From Saprospiraceae bacterium (GTDB lineage Bacteria; Bacteroidota; Bacteroidia; Chitinophagales; Saprospiraceae): DNA of 64,000 bases. Below the pieces are notes generated by a model. The model saw only the letters and a program-made list of their open reading frames with translations, was not told the origin of the DNA and searched no databases. Positions 9,066 through 18,822 of this stretch are shown in pieces (positions within the stretch are counted from its first letter, which is position 1; each line of letters begins with the position of its first letter). The translations under genes and the position numbers were made by a program. The stretch lies in contig JAHDBJ010000007.1 of NCBI GenBank assembly GCA_020630435.1, positions 1 to 64,000 of the forward strand, read 5' to 3'.

Positions 9066-10271
9066 ATGGAAAATATAGCACTTGATATTCGAAAGAAAGC
9101 CGCACAATACGTTTTAGAACTGTTTAATAAACAGGATACTACTCGATTACTTTTTCATAATTATCAACATACCGTAGAAATTGTTCAGTTAATCAATGAT
9201 ATAGCTGGTGTCTCCGATAGTAATTATGACGAAGAAGTAAAAGAAATTGCTCAAATAGCAGGATGGTTTTATAATGTAGGATATTTAAAAGATTATCGAA
9301 ATCAACGAGAGCGGAGTATAGAAATGCTTCGAAAATTCTTACAATTCCATAAATATCCAGCCACCAATATCTTTAGAGCTGAAAGCTGTTTAAAATTGGT
9401 AAAAACAGATATAGAGCCTTCCAAAGCAGAACAAAAATTACTTATCGATGCTGTTCATGCTTATGAAGCGACAACTAATTTTGCACAATTGAATCCTCTA
9501 GAAAAATTAGAATGGGAATTACTTCGTAAAACAAATATAACTCGACTAGAATGGGAACAACTACAACAACAATCACTTTTTAAGCGGAAATTCTATACAC
9601 CTTATGCCAAGATGACGTTTGAGCCTATTATTGCCAAAAATATTTTAGCACAAGAAAAAGTTGTTGCTAATCTCTTAAAGAAGAAAGAAAATCGAATAGC
9701 AGAGTCTGGGGGACTTCGAAAATATGAAGGTATTGAACGGAAGCTACCTGAACGTGCTACTCAAACGTATTTTAGAACCAATTATCGAAATCATATTAAT
9801 TTGAGCGCCATAGCTGATAATAAAGCTAATATTATGCTAGGTATCAATGCGATTATGATGTCTGTAGTTATTACAATTATCTCTTATGGCAATATTGCTT
9901 TTGATCGTCCAATGATCGTCATGCCTGTTGTTATTTTCATGATAACGGGTCTAACATCTATGATATTTTCTGTTTTGGCTGCTCGTCCTAAAATCACCTC
10001 ACTCAATTCTAAAGAAACCCCCTCAGAAGAAGCAAAGAAGAACATTATCTATTTTGGAAACTTTGTAAACCTAGAACTAGAAACGTATGAAGAAGCTGTG
10101 GATGCAATGCTTCGAGATAGTGAATTGATGTATGGTAATATGACTAGAGACCTTTATTATCTAGGAAAAGTATTAGATAAAAAATATAGATTATTGACTG
10201 TATCTTATAATATTTTCATGATAGGTTTTATAGCAACTGTTTTAACATTTATGCTAGCGATGTTAATATAA
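9066..10271 (+). CDS. Pycsar-effector-like membrane protein with degenerate HD domain
   Basis: 401 aa in two parts. Residues ~1-200 follow the HD phosphohydrolase fold (FHNYQHT with His31 and His35; LLIDAV with Asp128), but the hallmark HD pair is replaced by Tyr-Asn (GWFYNVGYL, residues 69-70). Residues ~235-401 match the Pycsar effector (PycTM/DUF5706) domain: NHINLSAIADNKANIMLGI followed by two membrane segments (about 256-275 and 283-305) and a third at the C-terminus (about 380-400). In Pycsar defence such membrane effectors respond to cyclic CMP/UMP. No nucleotide cyclase gene is adjacent, and the HD+PycTM form is common in Bacteroidota as a lone gene, so an antiphage role is not shown. 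Confidence 0.85.
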   Translation: MENIALDIRKKAAQYVLELFNKQDTTRLLFHNYQHTVEIVQLINDIAGVSDSNYDEEVKEIAQIAGWFYNVGYLKDYRNQRERSIEMLRKFLQFHKYPATNIFRAESCLKLVKTDIEPSKAEQKLLIDAVHAYEATTNFAQLNPLEKLEWELLRKTNITRLEWEQLQQQSLFKRKFYTPYAKMTFEPIIAKNILAQEKVVANLLKKKENRIAESGGLRKYEGIERKLPERATQTYFRTNYRNHINLSAIADNKANIMLGINAIMMSVVITIISYGNIAFDRPMIVMPVVIFMITGLTSMIFSVLAARPKITSLNSKETPSEEAKKNIIYFGNFVNLELETYEEAVDAMLRDSELMYGNMTRDLYYLGKVLDKKYRLLTVSYNIFMIGFIATVLTFMLAMLI

Positions 10272-10273
10272 GT

Positions 10274-11176
10274 CTAAACATCAATAATATTAGAAAAGCG
10301 TTTATTAAACCCCTTAATGCCCTGTAGGCCACCTGTATGAATAGCTATAATGTTTGCTCCATTTTTGAAGTATTCTTTTTCAATTAAGTCAAAAATTCCA
10401 TAGCAGAGTTTGCCTGTATAAATGGGGTCAAGTGGGATATTAAATTGTTTTTTGAAATTATTAATAAAATCAATCAAAGTAGTTGTAAATTTAGCATATC
10501 CTCCAAAGTGGTAGTCTTCAATAAGCTCCCAATCATTATATGATATATTGTTTTCTAGAAGCTGTCCTACTTCTTCTTTTAAGAAGCCACCTTTCAACGC
10601 TGAAAAGCCCAATATTTTCTCTCCTTTTTTACATCCTGTTATTAAGCCTGCTAATGTACCACCTGTCCCCACACTTGAGCAAATATACTGAATCGGAAAA
10701 TCTATGTTTGTATAAAGATCCGCTATGATTTCTGCACACCCCTTTACTGCTAGTCTATTGCTTCCTCCTTCAGGGATGAGGTAAAATTTTTCGTACCGTT
10801 CTACTAGACTTTGCAGAAAAGCCTTAGATTTTTTTTCTCGATAAATTGCCCTAGAAACAAAATGAAGTTGCATACCTTGCTCAGAGGCATATGTTAGTGT
10901 TGGGTTTAAAGGCTCAATACGTTCTCCACGAATAATACCGATTGTCTTAAAACCATACTTTTGCCCTGCCCCAGCTACTGCAGCTATATGGTTGGAATGA
11001 GAGCCTCCAAATGTTAATAGCGTATCTTGCTTTTCTTCTTGAGCTTTTAGGATATTATACTTGAGTTTCCTCCATTTATTACCTGAGATGATCGGATGAA
11101 TTAGATCCTCTCTTTTCATAAAAAGTCGAATTTTTCTCTTTTGAAAAGAAATATGATGCAATTCAATAAGTTCCAT
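10274..11176 (-). CDS. ACC deaminase/D-cysteine desulfhydrase family PLP enzyme
   Basis: 300 aa, fold-type II PLP enzyme. HPIISGNKWRKLKYN carries the cofactor lysine (Lys34). GGSHSNH and the phosphate-binding SSVGTGGTLAG are typical. Relatives deaminate 1-aminocyclopropane-1-carboxylate or desulfurate D-cysteine; the latter is the more common activity in bacteria, but the sequence does not decide. Only 4 bp separate it from the upstream methyltransferase, so it is probably the last gene of the nrnA-FKBP-methyltransferase operon. It converges with the Pycsar-like gene with a 2-bp gap. Confidence 0.88.
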   Translation of the reverse strand: MELIELHHISFQKRKIRLFMKREDLIHPIISGNKWRKLKYNILKAQEEKQDTLLTFGGSHSNHIAAVAGAGQKYGFKTIGIIRGERIEPLNPTLTYASEQGMQLHFVSRAIYREKKSKAFLQSLVERYEKFYLIPEGGSNRLAVKGCAEIIADLYTNIDFPIQYICSSVGTGGTLAGLITGCKKGEKILGFSALKGGFLKEEVGQLLENNISYNDWELIEDYHFGGYAKFTTTLIDFINNFKKQFNIPLDPIYTGKLCYGIFDLIEKEYFKNGANIIAIHTGGLQGIKGFNKRFSNIIDV

Positions 11177-11180
11177 CTTA

Positions 11181-11972
11181 TTAAGAACATTCAGAAATGA
11201 CGTAATAACAACAGGTCGTTACAAAATTTCTTAGAAAGGGAATTGCGGCTATAATGCTAAGTGTTTTTCTTGGAGTAAGTCCAAATTTCACTTCATAATT
11301 AGGATTAATAAAATAATAATCTCTTTGATTGATATGATAGTTATGTTGTTTTAAGACACTATTAAATCGCTCAATACTAATTCCTGTTTCTTTAATATTT
11401 AATAACTCTTTGATTATATTATCTCCCTCTCCAAAAAATTTTAATATTTTCTTGTATAAAAAATATGGAAGCAAATGAAAATAAGGCAATTTGGAAAGGA
11501 ATTTACTTCTACATATCTGTTGATGCCCACCAAAAGGCATATACCAAGGGGGGAAGCCTAGAAAGAATTTGCCTTTAGGTTTTAAAAATTGTTTGACAAA
11601 ACCCATGAATTTTTCTTGATTATGGATATGTTCAATAACATCCCGCATGATAATGACATCAAATGCTCCTAGGGTTTCTGGATTTGTATCATAAATATCT
11701 TGATAAATCAGGTCTAAATTTTGATCTAAATTTAAGTCTTTAAAATAAGTTCTTGCATTTTCAATTTGCTTTTGATTGAGATCAATTCCTACACAAGGAC
11801 AGCCCATTTCTAGAAATGGTTTCAAATTACCTCCTTCACCACAACCTATTTCTAGGACTTTCGTATTTTCATCAATATGTAAATGGTTTTCTATATAAGG
11901 GATGACATATTTCTTGGTGGTAATTGCCTGTTCTTCGAAGTATAAGCGCCTGTCTTGGTGTCTTTTTTGCAT
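11181..11972 (-). CDS. Class I SAM-dependent methyltransferase
   Basis: 263 aa. SAM-binding motif I is VLEIGCGEGGNLKPF, the acidic end of beta-2 is GIDLNQKQIENAR, and motif II/III contains FDVIIMRDVIEHIHN. Small-molecule methyltransferases of the UbiE/UbiG type share these features. The C-terminal half (FPPWYMPFGGHQQICRSKFLSKLPY) resembles methyltransferases near glycan or lipid genes. The acceptor is unknown. Operon position between the FKBP lipoprotein and the PLP enzyme. Confidence 0.88.
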   Translation of the reverse strand: MQKRHQDRRLYFEEQAITTKKYVIPYIENHLHIDENTKVLEIGCGEGGNLKPFLEMGCPCVGIDLNQKQIENARTYFKDLNLDQNLDLIYQDIYDTNPETLGAFDVIIMRDVIEHIHNQEKFMGFVKQFLKPKGKFFLGFPPWYMPFGGHQQICRSKFLSKLPYFHLLPYFLYKKILKFFGEGDNIIKELLNIKETGISIERFNSVLKQHNYHINQRDYYFINPNYEVKFGLTPRKTLSIIAAIPFLRNFVTTCCYYVISECS

Positions 11973-12022
11973 TTTAAAAAGTTACTTATTTTAGCAATAG
12001 GCTTGTTTTATATCCCTTTTAC

Positions 12023-13000
12023 TTAGAGTGTTTCTATAATAAAAATTAGGTTTGCTTTTTCGGGGATGTTTGCTCTTTCATCTCCTGCTTCCCCATAAGC
12101 CAAATTATATGGTACATAAAAAATAGCCAATGCTCCTTTCTTAAGTAAAGAAAAGCCCTCTTCCCATCCATTTATTACATGATTATTTCCTTTTTTAAAT
12201 CGAAAAAATTTACCTGTTTTATACGTATCATTGAATACTGTTCCATCTTCTAACAACCCTATAAAATGTACCTCCACATCATCTCCTTTTTTGATAAATT
12301 CTCCCTCTCCTTCTTGAAGAATATTATACTTCAATCCACTAGGAGTTGATTGCATTTCATCTAAAGCTAAGGGTATGAAACCAGTCCTAATAACTTCATG
12401 TATATCTTTGCCCCTTTTTTTAACTTCTTCTTTATAATTTTTAAACTGTCCACTAGGCACAATATCAAGATTACGGAGTTCTAAACGAATAATATCATTT
12501 ACATCAAATCCCTGGGGAACTCTTGGTAAGCGATTCACTTCTATAAAATAACTAATGCTATCTCCGATTTTTGTAAATGCTAGTGCCTCAATAACAGGAT
12601 TCGGTACAGTAGCATTCGATTTTAATTCAATTTTAAATGGTTTTTTCGTATCGTAAGAAGAAAAAATTAGTTCACCATTTCTGTATTGATTAACGTGATA
12701 TGTTACCCAATCTCCTACTTTAGGATATTCTCCTATTTTCTTTGTATGTAATACATAATTAAAATCACTTCCACTACGCCCCTTTTCAACCACAGCACCG
12801 CTCTTGTCAAAATTTTCATTATCCCATAAATAATCTGATTCTTTGGGGAATTTAATATCTGAAAGCGATGAAAATAGATTTTTGATCTTACTTGTTTTTC
12901 CTTCACCTACAGTTGATGCGCCTTTCTCAGGTTTACACTGAGCAAAAATTAAACATAAGAGTAATAAAAATAAATATGAATGATTTTTTTGTAGTCCCAT
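12023..13000 (-). CDS. FKBP-type peptidyl-prolyl isomerase lipoprotein
   Basis: 325 aa from the ATG at 13000 (MGLQKNHSYLFLLLLCLIFAQC), which gives a lipoprotein signal with Cys22. An upstream in-frame start would overlap nrnA by more than 100 bp and give no signal, so I reject it. Two FKBP-like domains are visible: a divergent one (GDWVTYHVNQYRNGELIFSS) and a C-terminal canonical one (GDDVEVHFIGLLEDGTVFNDT, VINGWEEGFSLLKKG, YGEAGDERANIPEKANLIF). The product catalyses prolyl isomerisation of envelope proteins, tethered to a membrane. Its start lies 10 bp after the nrnA stop. Confidence 0.92.
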   Translation of the reverse strand: MGLQKNHSYLFLLLLCLIFAQCKPEKGASTVGEGKTSKIKNLFSSLSDIKFPKESDYLWDNENFDKSGAVVEKGRSGSDFNYVLHTKKIGEYPKVGDWVTYHVNQYRNGELIFSSYDTKKPFKIELKSNATVPNPVIEALAFTKIGDSISYFIEVNRLPRVPQGFDVNDIIRLELRNLDIVPSGQFKNYKEEVKKRGKDIHEVIRTGFIPLALDEMQSTPSGLKYNILQEGEGEFIKKGDDVEVHFIGLLEDGTVFNDTYKTGKFFRFKKGNNHVINGWEEGFSLLKKGALAIFYVPYNLAYGEAGDERANIPEKANLIFIIETL

Positions 13001-13010
13001 ATTATGAAAA

Positions 13011-14009
13011 TTATAGTTGATGCTGGTATTCGGGAAGGATATTTTTAAACTTCTGCACGGTTCCTTGTAACGTTCCATAAACAGCTCCGCCTGAAGCGTT
13101 CTTATGACCACCACCATTGAAGTATTTCGTAGCAATTGCCTGTACAGAATAGTCTCCTTTGGAACGAAGTGAAAGTTTGATAATCTTAGGTTGTTCTGTA
13201 ATTAATGCTGCTACTTTTACATTTTTAAGCTTTAAGAGATAATTCACAATACCTTCTGTATCTCCTCGTTGAATGTCAAATGCTTCATAATCTTCTCTAG
13301 ATAAACTTATAATGCCTGTTTGATGTTCTTCTAATATTTCCATTCTATTTATAAGACAATGTCCTAATAGTCGCAGCCCTTTCTCTTCCATACTATTGAA
13401 AATAAGATCTTGTATAATATTATTGTCAATTCCTAATTCGCATAAATGTGCTACTATCCTAAATAGTTTAGGGCTTGTACTATATTTAAAAGATCCTGTA
13501 TCCGTTAAAATACCGGTGTATAAACACTGGCTAATTTTTAAATCTATAAGTTCTTTGTCATTCAATAATTCAATAAAATCATAGACTAGTTCACAAGTAG
13601 AACTAGCGGTTGTATCCGATAAAGAAAAATCAGCAAAAGCATCTGGGTATAAATGATGGTCGATCAAGACTGTCGTTGTATTTAAAGACATAATCACTTC
13701 TCCCATTTTATCAATTCGCTCTAAAGAATTATAATCCAAGCAAAAGATTATATCTGCTCTTTTTAAAAATCGTTCTGAATCTTCTGGTTCTATATCATGG
13801 ATAAGGATCTTAGCTGCATCAGGTAACCATGCTACAAAATCTGGATATTCTGATGGAAAAATAACATGTACTGTATGCCCCCCTTTATTTAGATAATGAT
13901 AAAGAGCTAGTGAAGAGCCAATAGCATCACCATCAGGGTTCCGATGAGATGTAATGACAATGTCCTTGGGTATTGATAAAAGTTGTTTTAGTTGTATCAG
14001 GTCATTCAT
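13011..14009 (-). CDS. nrnA: DHH/DHHA1 phosphoesterase, NrnA type
   Basis: 332 aa. DHH motifs are visible: HRNPDGDAIGSS (motif I), FCLDYNSLER (motif II), VLIDHHLYPD (motif III) and the DHHA1 substrate-binding GGGHKNASGG near the C-terminus. The family degrades nanoRNA and dephosphorylates pAp using Mn2+. Length matches NrnA (~310-340 aa). It is the first gene of the minus-strand set continuing through FKBP, methyltransferase and PLP enzyme. Confidence 0.93.
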   Translation of the reverse strand: MNDLIQLKQLLSIPKDIVITSHRNPDGDAIGSSLALYHYLNKGGHTVHVIFPSEYPDFVAWLPDAAKILIHDIEPEDSERFLKRADIIFCLDYNSLERIDKMGEVIMSLNTTTVLIDHHLYPDAFADFSLSDTTASSTCELVYDFIELLNDKELIDLKISQCLYTGILTDTGSFKYSTSPKLFRIVAHLCELGIDNNIIQDLIFNSMEEKGLRLLGHCLINRMEILEEHQTGIISLSREDYEAFDIQRGDTEGIVNYLLKLKNVKVAALITEQPKIIKLSLRSKGDYSVQAIATKYFNGGGHKNASGGAVYGTLQGTVQKFKNILPEYQHQL

Positions 14010-14174
14010 TTGATTAAGCTACATTCCATAAAAGGGTCATAAAAATCCAAAATTTTAGGGACTTTACCAAAGGTATTATAATGTTCGATGAGATTATTTA
14101 GAATATGGCTATTAATACCTTATTAAAGGTTAAACAAAATATTCATATTATATTAAAAGAAGGGTATATACACA

Positions 14175-14208
14175 AATTCCCATATTGAGTGTGTCCAATA
14201 TGGGAATA
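14175..14208. terminator. Hairpin between the M4 peptidase gene and nrnA
   Basis: A perfect 12-bp inverted repeat (core TTCCCATATTG and CAATATGGGAA, arms near 14176-14187 and 14196-14207) with an 8-nt loop. It lies about 55 bp beyond the M4 stop and upstream of nrnA. There is no strong T-run, so terminator function is plausible but unproven. Confidence 0.5.
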
Positions 14209-14263
14209 TTGTATATTATATACGGTCTACTTTATAAAAAATAATCCGTAGTTTTTTAGTCTA

Positions 14264-17200
14264 CTACTCGATAACTAGTTTCTTGATCAATTGTCCAATT
14301 CTAGTATCGACCTCTAACATATATATACCTTTAGGTAAATTGCTCGTATTAATATTTATTGTATTATTCTCATTTATATTAACAATTCTATTAATAACCA
14401 GTTGACCTTGAGTATTGAATACATTGATTTCAACATCTCTACCTTCAGCATTGTGCACTAGAATTTCAACAAAATCTTTAGCTGGATTAGGCATTAATGT
14501 AATATCTAAACCTCTACCAGTTAATTTTGCAGATATAATACTTGTATACTCAAAACCACCGTCAAAATCAACTTGCTTCAATCGGTAATAATAAGTCACA
14601 CCAGTACTTACATCACCATCAACAAATTGATACTCACTTCTATCAGCACTTGTACCATTACCTTCTACAAATCCGATTTGTCTAAAACCACTATTTGGCA
14701 ATAATGAACGCTCTACTTCAAAACCTTTATTATCAGTTTCAGAAACTGTTACCCAATCTAATTGAACAGAACGCTCTTCAGGAGTTGCTGTAAAACTTAA
14801 TAACTCTACAGGAAACGGGATAGGGGGAGCATCAGATAGTGCAAAGCCTGAAAATCCAGAATTAAAGGTTGCTGTAAATTGATAGTCACTCCCAAATGTA
14901 GCTTGACCATCAGCTTCAGCAAAAGAGTTGGAAGCATTATTTGTTCCATTGTTTATTTCAATAGCTCCCTTAACCATAGATGTTATGCTCGGTAAGAACA
15001 CAGGAATTTCTGAGGCTTCGTAGTAAAGTGTAATACTATAAGAACCTGAAGGATTATTATTTTCAGGAGTCACTTTAAATGTTTTATTAGTCACATTATA
15101 ACCCAATATCCAGCCTGTATCATCGACTCCTTGTCTATCTACTTCTACTCTAGTACAACCATAATCATGTCCCGACAGTTCTTGGATAGATAACATTATA
15201 TTACCTGTTACTTGGTCATAAAAATGAACGGTCTGATTAGGCCCTAGATCATGTTCGGCATACCCCGAAGCCGTATTGGTTACAGTTTGAATTTCTGTGC
15301 CTCCAATAATCGTAAATCTAGTTTGTGCTCTATTTCCTGTCGTAAAATTAGTCCCAAGTGTACATCCTGTCGCTCCATCTGCTCTATTATAACTAACAGA
15401 AGTATATCCTACATCATCATAAGCAACAATATCGCTATCTGTCCAAGAAGTATTATCCCAACAAACCTCAACAATTACACTAGATATACCATCCCATGTA
15501 AAAGGAGTATCTAACGTAAAAGTATTCCAACCTGTGGTTGTGGTTACTGCAGAAGTATAGACATTCGTTAAACCAGTATAATATGTTGCCCCCCCAAAAG
15601 CTACATCTGTCGTAGTACCCATATTAATATTAAAACCACTATACGGTTGAGTACTTTGTTTTGTAACAATATTAAAAGCAATAGCTGTTATATCTCCTGC
15701 AGTTGCGCCCATTGCTGTCAATTCTGCTGCTGGATATATCAACTGCATTCTTTCATCTTCATAAAAGCCTCTGAAAGGAGAGTAGAAGGTTTCAGTCGAA
15801 GTACCTCCTGCACCTACAGTATAATTACCTGAGCTTCCTGTTGATGGTGCAAAATCATCATTAACTAATGTAAATACCAATTGATTAGAAGTCCCAACTG
15901 CTGAACCACCACCTGATGCTCCTGTAATATCAATAACAATAGTCTCATCACCTTCCACTATACCATCTCTCTCAATATCTAAGGTTACAGTATGTGGTGT
16001 TGACCAGTTGGCTGTCGTAAACGTATGAGCAGTTCCACCTACCACTGTATAGTCTACACCATTGATGGCCGTTCCTGAAAATGCCCATGTTACATTAGCA
16101 TTAGCTGTTGGTGGATTTGCCATTGTTATCTCAAAAGTAAGGCTCCTCACATCACAATGTGTCCCTTCTTGTTCAGCTGTTGTAGCCGTTGTTGTGATAT
16201 TTGCATCTGGAGTAGTTGTAGGAGCGGTACAACTATATATTAGGATGTCGTCTAAATACCATCCATCCCAACCATTACAACCATCTGACCCTACTTCCCA
16301 TCTAAACTGTATATTATCTCCTGGTACAACACTGATTGAAGATAAATCAATTTGGCTTTGTCCCCAAGTTCCTGTTACTCCTCCTTCATCAGCTCCCGTA
16401 TATGATGCTTGACCTGCTAGAGGATTATCATTTCCTGCTCCTGCAGTATTTAGATTTTTGTTATAAGGATTTGCAGTAAAAGCACTACTTGGTAATAAAG
16501 TCCAAGTACCTCCATTCCTACTATATTTAATATTTCCTCCATCCCATTCGTCTTCCATAGAGACATAATGATCAAAGGTCATTAAAATAGGTCCTATAGC
16601 TGTTCCTGGTATGCTGATAGTCGGACTTTGTAAGCGAATAATTCCATTTTCAAGGTCTGCAGAACAATCACCGACTGCAGGATCTGTACCAAATATTCCT
16701 TGCCCTGCTCTTCCATCTGGTAATGACGTACTAATTGCCCAATCCCTTGAAGTCCAAGTTCCAGGGTTAGTTGGTACTTGCGAAACAGTCCAGCTTCCTA
16801 AACCAGACTCCCAATCTTCTGAAAAAATATTATCATAAGTACTAGCTCCTCCACAAATTGGAGAAACAGAAGCTAAGAGAGGTGCAAATCCACATCCTGG
16901 CTCTGTCTCTAACTGAACAGCCATTATTGCCTTTTCTACTTCCAGACAATCAGCAGTCGTAATAATTTCTCCAGATGGTCCTGCTGGTGTACCTGTTGTA
17001 CTTAATCCTTCAAGGTTAACACCTACTAAATCAGCACATGCCATCTTTAAGGCATCTGCGAAAACGGCGAAATTACTTGTTTTGGTTAAATATGTTGTTT
17101 GAGCTCTAAATACAATATGAGCTGCTTTTGTAAATCCTAGTGCTGATACTGTTTGCCCATTATATGTTCCTCCATCAACCATCAAAGCATAGCAGTGATT

Positions 17201-18514
17201 GGGTATCCCCGAATTAATATGAACGCCATAAGCATCCGAAGATAAACAATGATATTGGCTATCTGTTACTTTACCTGGATCTCCATTACAAGTAGGCACC
17301 CACATATCTCTTATTGCTCCCCCAAAAGCAGAAGCATCTTCTCCCATTTTCCAACGATTCGATTCATTACATCCAGTTCCTGAACGAACACTATTATCTT
17401 CTCCAGCATCTTCGTATCCATTCAATAAATCAATAGTTTCTCCCCATATATCTGATAATGATTCGTTTAAGGCTCCAGACTGACCATAATAGATAAGACC
17501 ATTTGTATATTCTGTATAGGCATGTCCCCACTCATGGGCTACTACATCATCTGCCGCTGTTCCTGTGCAATAATTGGCTGTTGAACCATTCCAATTAGCA
17601 TTCGGACAAGATATATTAGGATCGTTATTAATTGTTCTCATCTCAGCATCAGCGTTATCGTAAGACGTCCAGCTAAAAGCATTATTGAAAAAATGATAAG
17701 AATGACCTGCAGTTTCTATTTCATTCTGCTGCCATTGATCTAAAGTACCTGGAAATGCATTTCCTTCTTGCCATATCTGATTACCTGTATTATTTTCATA
17801 TAATCTACGAAACAAGGCATGACACATACCAGGGTAATGTTCTATTACTTTCCCCTCATGGGCATCTACGAATAAGAAGTCTCTTACATCCAAATCATTA
17901 CGCACCTCTATTTCATATACTAAACGATATGTTCCAACTTCTCCTTTCGCTAACCCTGGATTAAAAATAAGTAGGTTATTTTTTTGTACATATAATGGCG
18001 CTTGGTGTGTTCCTCCTGTTTGTCTTGTAATTTCTTGAAGTGCAATATATGCGGCTTTATCTTTCCCTACGCTGGGATTTGTATTCAACTTAATTTCAGG
18101 AAAAAAATTCCCATTAACTCCTGTAAGCTCTCGTTCAGGATTAAAGTGGAAGTTTAATACTCCATCATAAACAGGAATGTTATTGTAATGTTGAATTTTA
18201 GTCAAATGGATTGTACCAATATTATCTGTACTTTCTGTATCATAAATTAATTCATTTTCTAAATCCTTTATTCCATATATATCACCATACTTTTGTAAAA
18301 ATGAATTTGTTTTTTGTAGTAAAGAATTACCAGATAACTTTAAAGTTTTTCCTCTTTTAAATCTAATAAATCTAGGCGTTTCTGCAGTTTTTTGCACAGA
18401 AATATCAGCTCCAGTTTCATTAACAAAGTCTTGGATTTTTTGCTTTCTAAAATCCTGCCCAAATAATAAAGAGGAAAAACAAAGGGTAAGCAAACAAAGT
18501 AATGTTTTTTTCAT
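14264..18514 (-). CDS. Secreted M4-family metallopeptidase with T9SS sorting domain
   Basis: 1416 aa from the ATG at 18514 (MKKTLLCLLTLCFSSLLFGQ, signal peptide); an ATG 9 bp upstream adds three residues. An FTP-type propeptide (~20-230) precedes a thermolysin-like domain with HEWGHAYTE (zinc ligands and catalytic Glu near 327-331), the third ligand in NESLSDIWGE, and HINSGIPNHCYAL near the active-site His. Later parts include a jelly-roll segment starting EDWESGLGSW, a Calx-beta-like domain (VTWAFSGTAINGVDYTVV), and PVELLSFTATPEERSVQLDW. The end is a type A sorting domain (LMPNPAKDFVEI ... LPKGIYMLEV ... KKLVIE). It is expected to be secreted by T9SS and to degrade external protein. Confidence 0.95.
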   Translation of the reverse strand: MKKTLLCLLTLCFSSLLFGQDFRKQKIQDFVNETGADISVQKTAETPRFIRFKRGKTLKLSGNSLLQKTNSFLQKYGDIYGIKDLENELIYDTESTDNIGTIHLTKIQHYNNIPVYDGVLNFHFNPERELTGVNGNFFPEIKLNTNPSVGKDKAAYIALQEITRQTGGTHQAPLYVQKNNLLIFNPGLAKGEVGTYRLVYEIEVRNDLDVRDFLFVDAHEGKVIEHYPGMCHALFRRLYENNTGNQIWQEGNAFPGTLDQWQQNEIETAGHSYHFFNNAFSWTSYDNADAEMRTINNDPNISCPNANWNGSTANYCTGTAADDVVAHEWGHAYTEYTNGLIYYGQSGALNESLSDIWGETIDLLNGYEDAGEDNSVRSGTGCNESNRWKMGEDASAFGGAIRDMWVPTCNGDPGKVTDSQYHCLSSDAYGVHINSGIPNHCYALMVDGGTYNGQTVSALGFTKAAHIVFRAQTTYLTKTSNFAVFADALKMACADLVGVNLEGLSTTGTPAGPSGEIITTADCLEVEKAIMAVQLETEPGCGFAPLLASVSPICGGASTYDNIFSEDWESGLGSWTVSQVPTNPGTWTSRDWAISTSLPDGRAGQGIFGTDPAVGDCSADLENGIIRLQSPTISIPGTAIGPILMTFDHYVSMEDEWDGGNIKYSRNGGTWTLLPSSAFTANPYNKNLNTAGAGNDNPLAGQASYTGADEGGVTGTWGQSQIDLSSISVVPGDNIQFRWEVGSDGCNGWDGWYLDDILIYSCTAPTTTPDANITTTATTAEQEGTHCDVRSLTFEITMANPPTANANVTWAFSGTAINGVDYTVVGGTAHTFTTANWSTPHTVTLDIERDGIVEGDETIVIDITGASGGGSAVGTSNQLVFTLVNDDFAPSTGSSGNYTVGAGGTSTETFYSPFRGFYEDERMQLIYPAAELTAMGATAGDITAIAFNIVTKQSTQPYSGFNINMGTTTDVAFGGATYYTGLTNVYTSAVTTTTGWNTFTLDTPFTWDGISSVIVEVCWDNTSWTDSDIVAYDDVGYTSVSYNRADGATGCTLGTNFTTGNRAQTRFTIIGGTEIQTVTNTASGYAEHDLGPNQTVHFYDQVTGNIMLSIQELSGHDYGCTRVEVDRQGVDDTGWILGYNVTNKTFKVTPENNNPSGSYSITLYYEASEIPVFLPSITSMVKGAIEINNGTNNASNSFAEADGQATFGSDYQFTATFNSGFSGFALSDAPPIPFPVELLSFTATPEERSVQLDWVTVSETDNKGFEVERSLLPNSGFRQIGFVEGNGTSADRSEYQFVDGDVSTGVTYYYRLKQVDFDGGFEYTSIISAKLTGRGLDITLMPNPAKDFVEILVHNAEGRDVEINVFNTQGQLVINRIVNINENNTININTSNLPKGIYMLEVDTRIGQLIKKLVIE

Positions 18515-18523
18515 AAGAGTCAT

Positions 18524-18822
18524 AATTTAAGATTTATGACTATCAGGAATGAATAACCAAATGTTTTAATACATAAAAAGTAATTAACAGCATATTCAGA
18601 TTTAACACTTGGGCTAAAAGCGTTACTTTTAAATAAACTCAAACATCTATATTTTTGAGTTTTATAGTTTTGGTAATCAAAATTGACAGCCACTTAAGGT
18701 TAATAAGTTAAGATATTCTAAAATTAATAAATAATTCTAAATCTTATTTAAATAAATAAAAAATATAGCTATATTTTTTATTTATTTAAAATATGGGCTA
18801 CTGAAATTATTAAACAACTTCT
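18524..18822. other. 299-bp intergenic region between the histidine kinase and M4 genes
   Basis: It holds the promoter region of the M4 gene (minus) and the 3' end of the exporter operon. The only structure I see is the 44-bp palindrome listed separately. No coding or RNA gene is apparent. Confidence 0.5.
18747..18790. repeat. Perfect 44-bp AT-rich palindrome
   Basis: Two 22-bp arms meet with no spacer at the centre AGCT (18768-18771), and every position pairs. It lies 33 bp beyond the stop codon of the histidine kinase, the last gene of the exporter operon. It could be a very stable AT hairpin serving as a terminator or mRNA-end stabiliser, or a DNA-level cruciform. No obvious T-run follows outside the arms. 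Confidence 0.7.

Noticed and set aside
12023-13135. Longer reading of the FKBP gene starting at 13135
   Set aside because: It overlaps nrnA by more than 100 bp. The internal ATG at 13000 gives a clean lipoprotein signal and a 10-bp gap to nrnA.
15251-16838. Several plus-strand frames inside the M4 peptidase gene
   Set aside because: They are antisense to a long gene with intact domains, start without promoter context and show no recognisable protein features.
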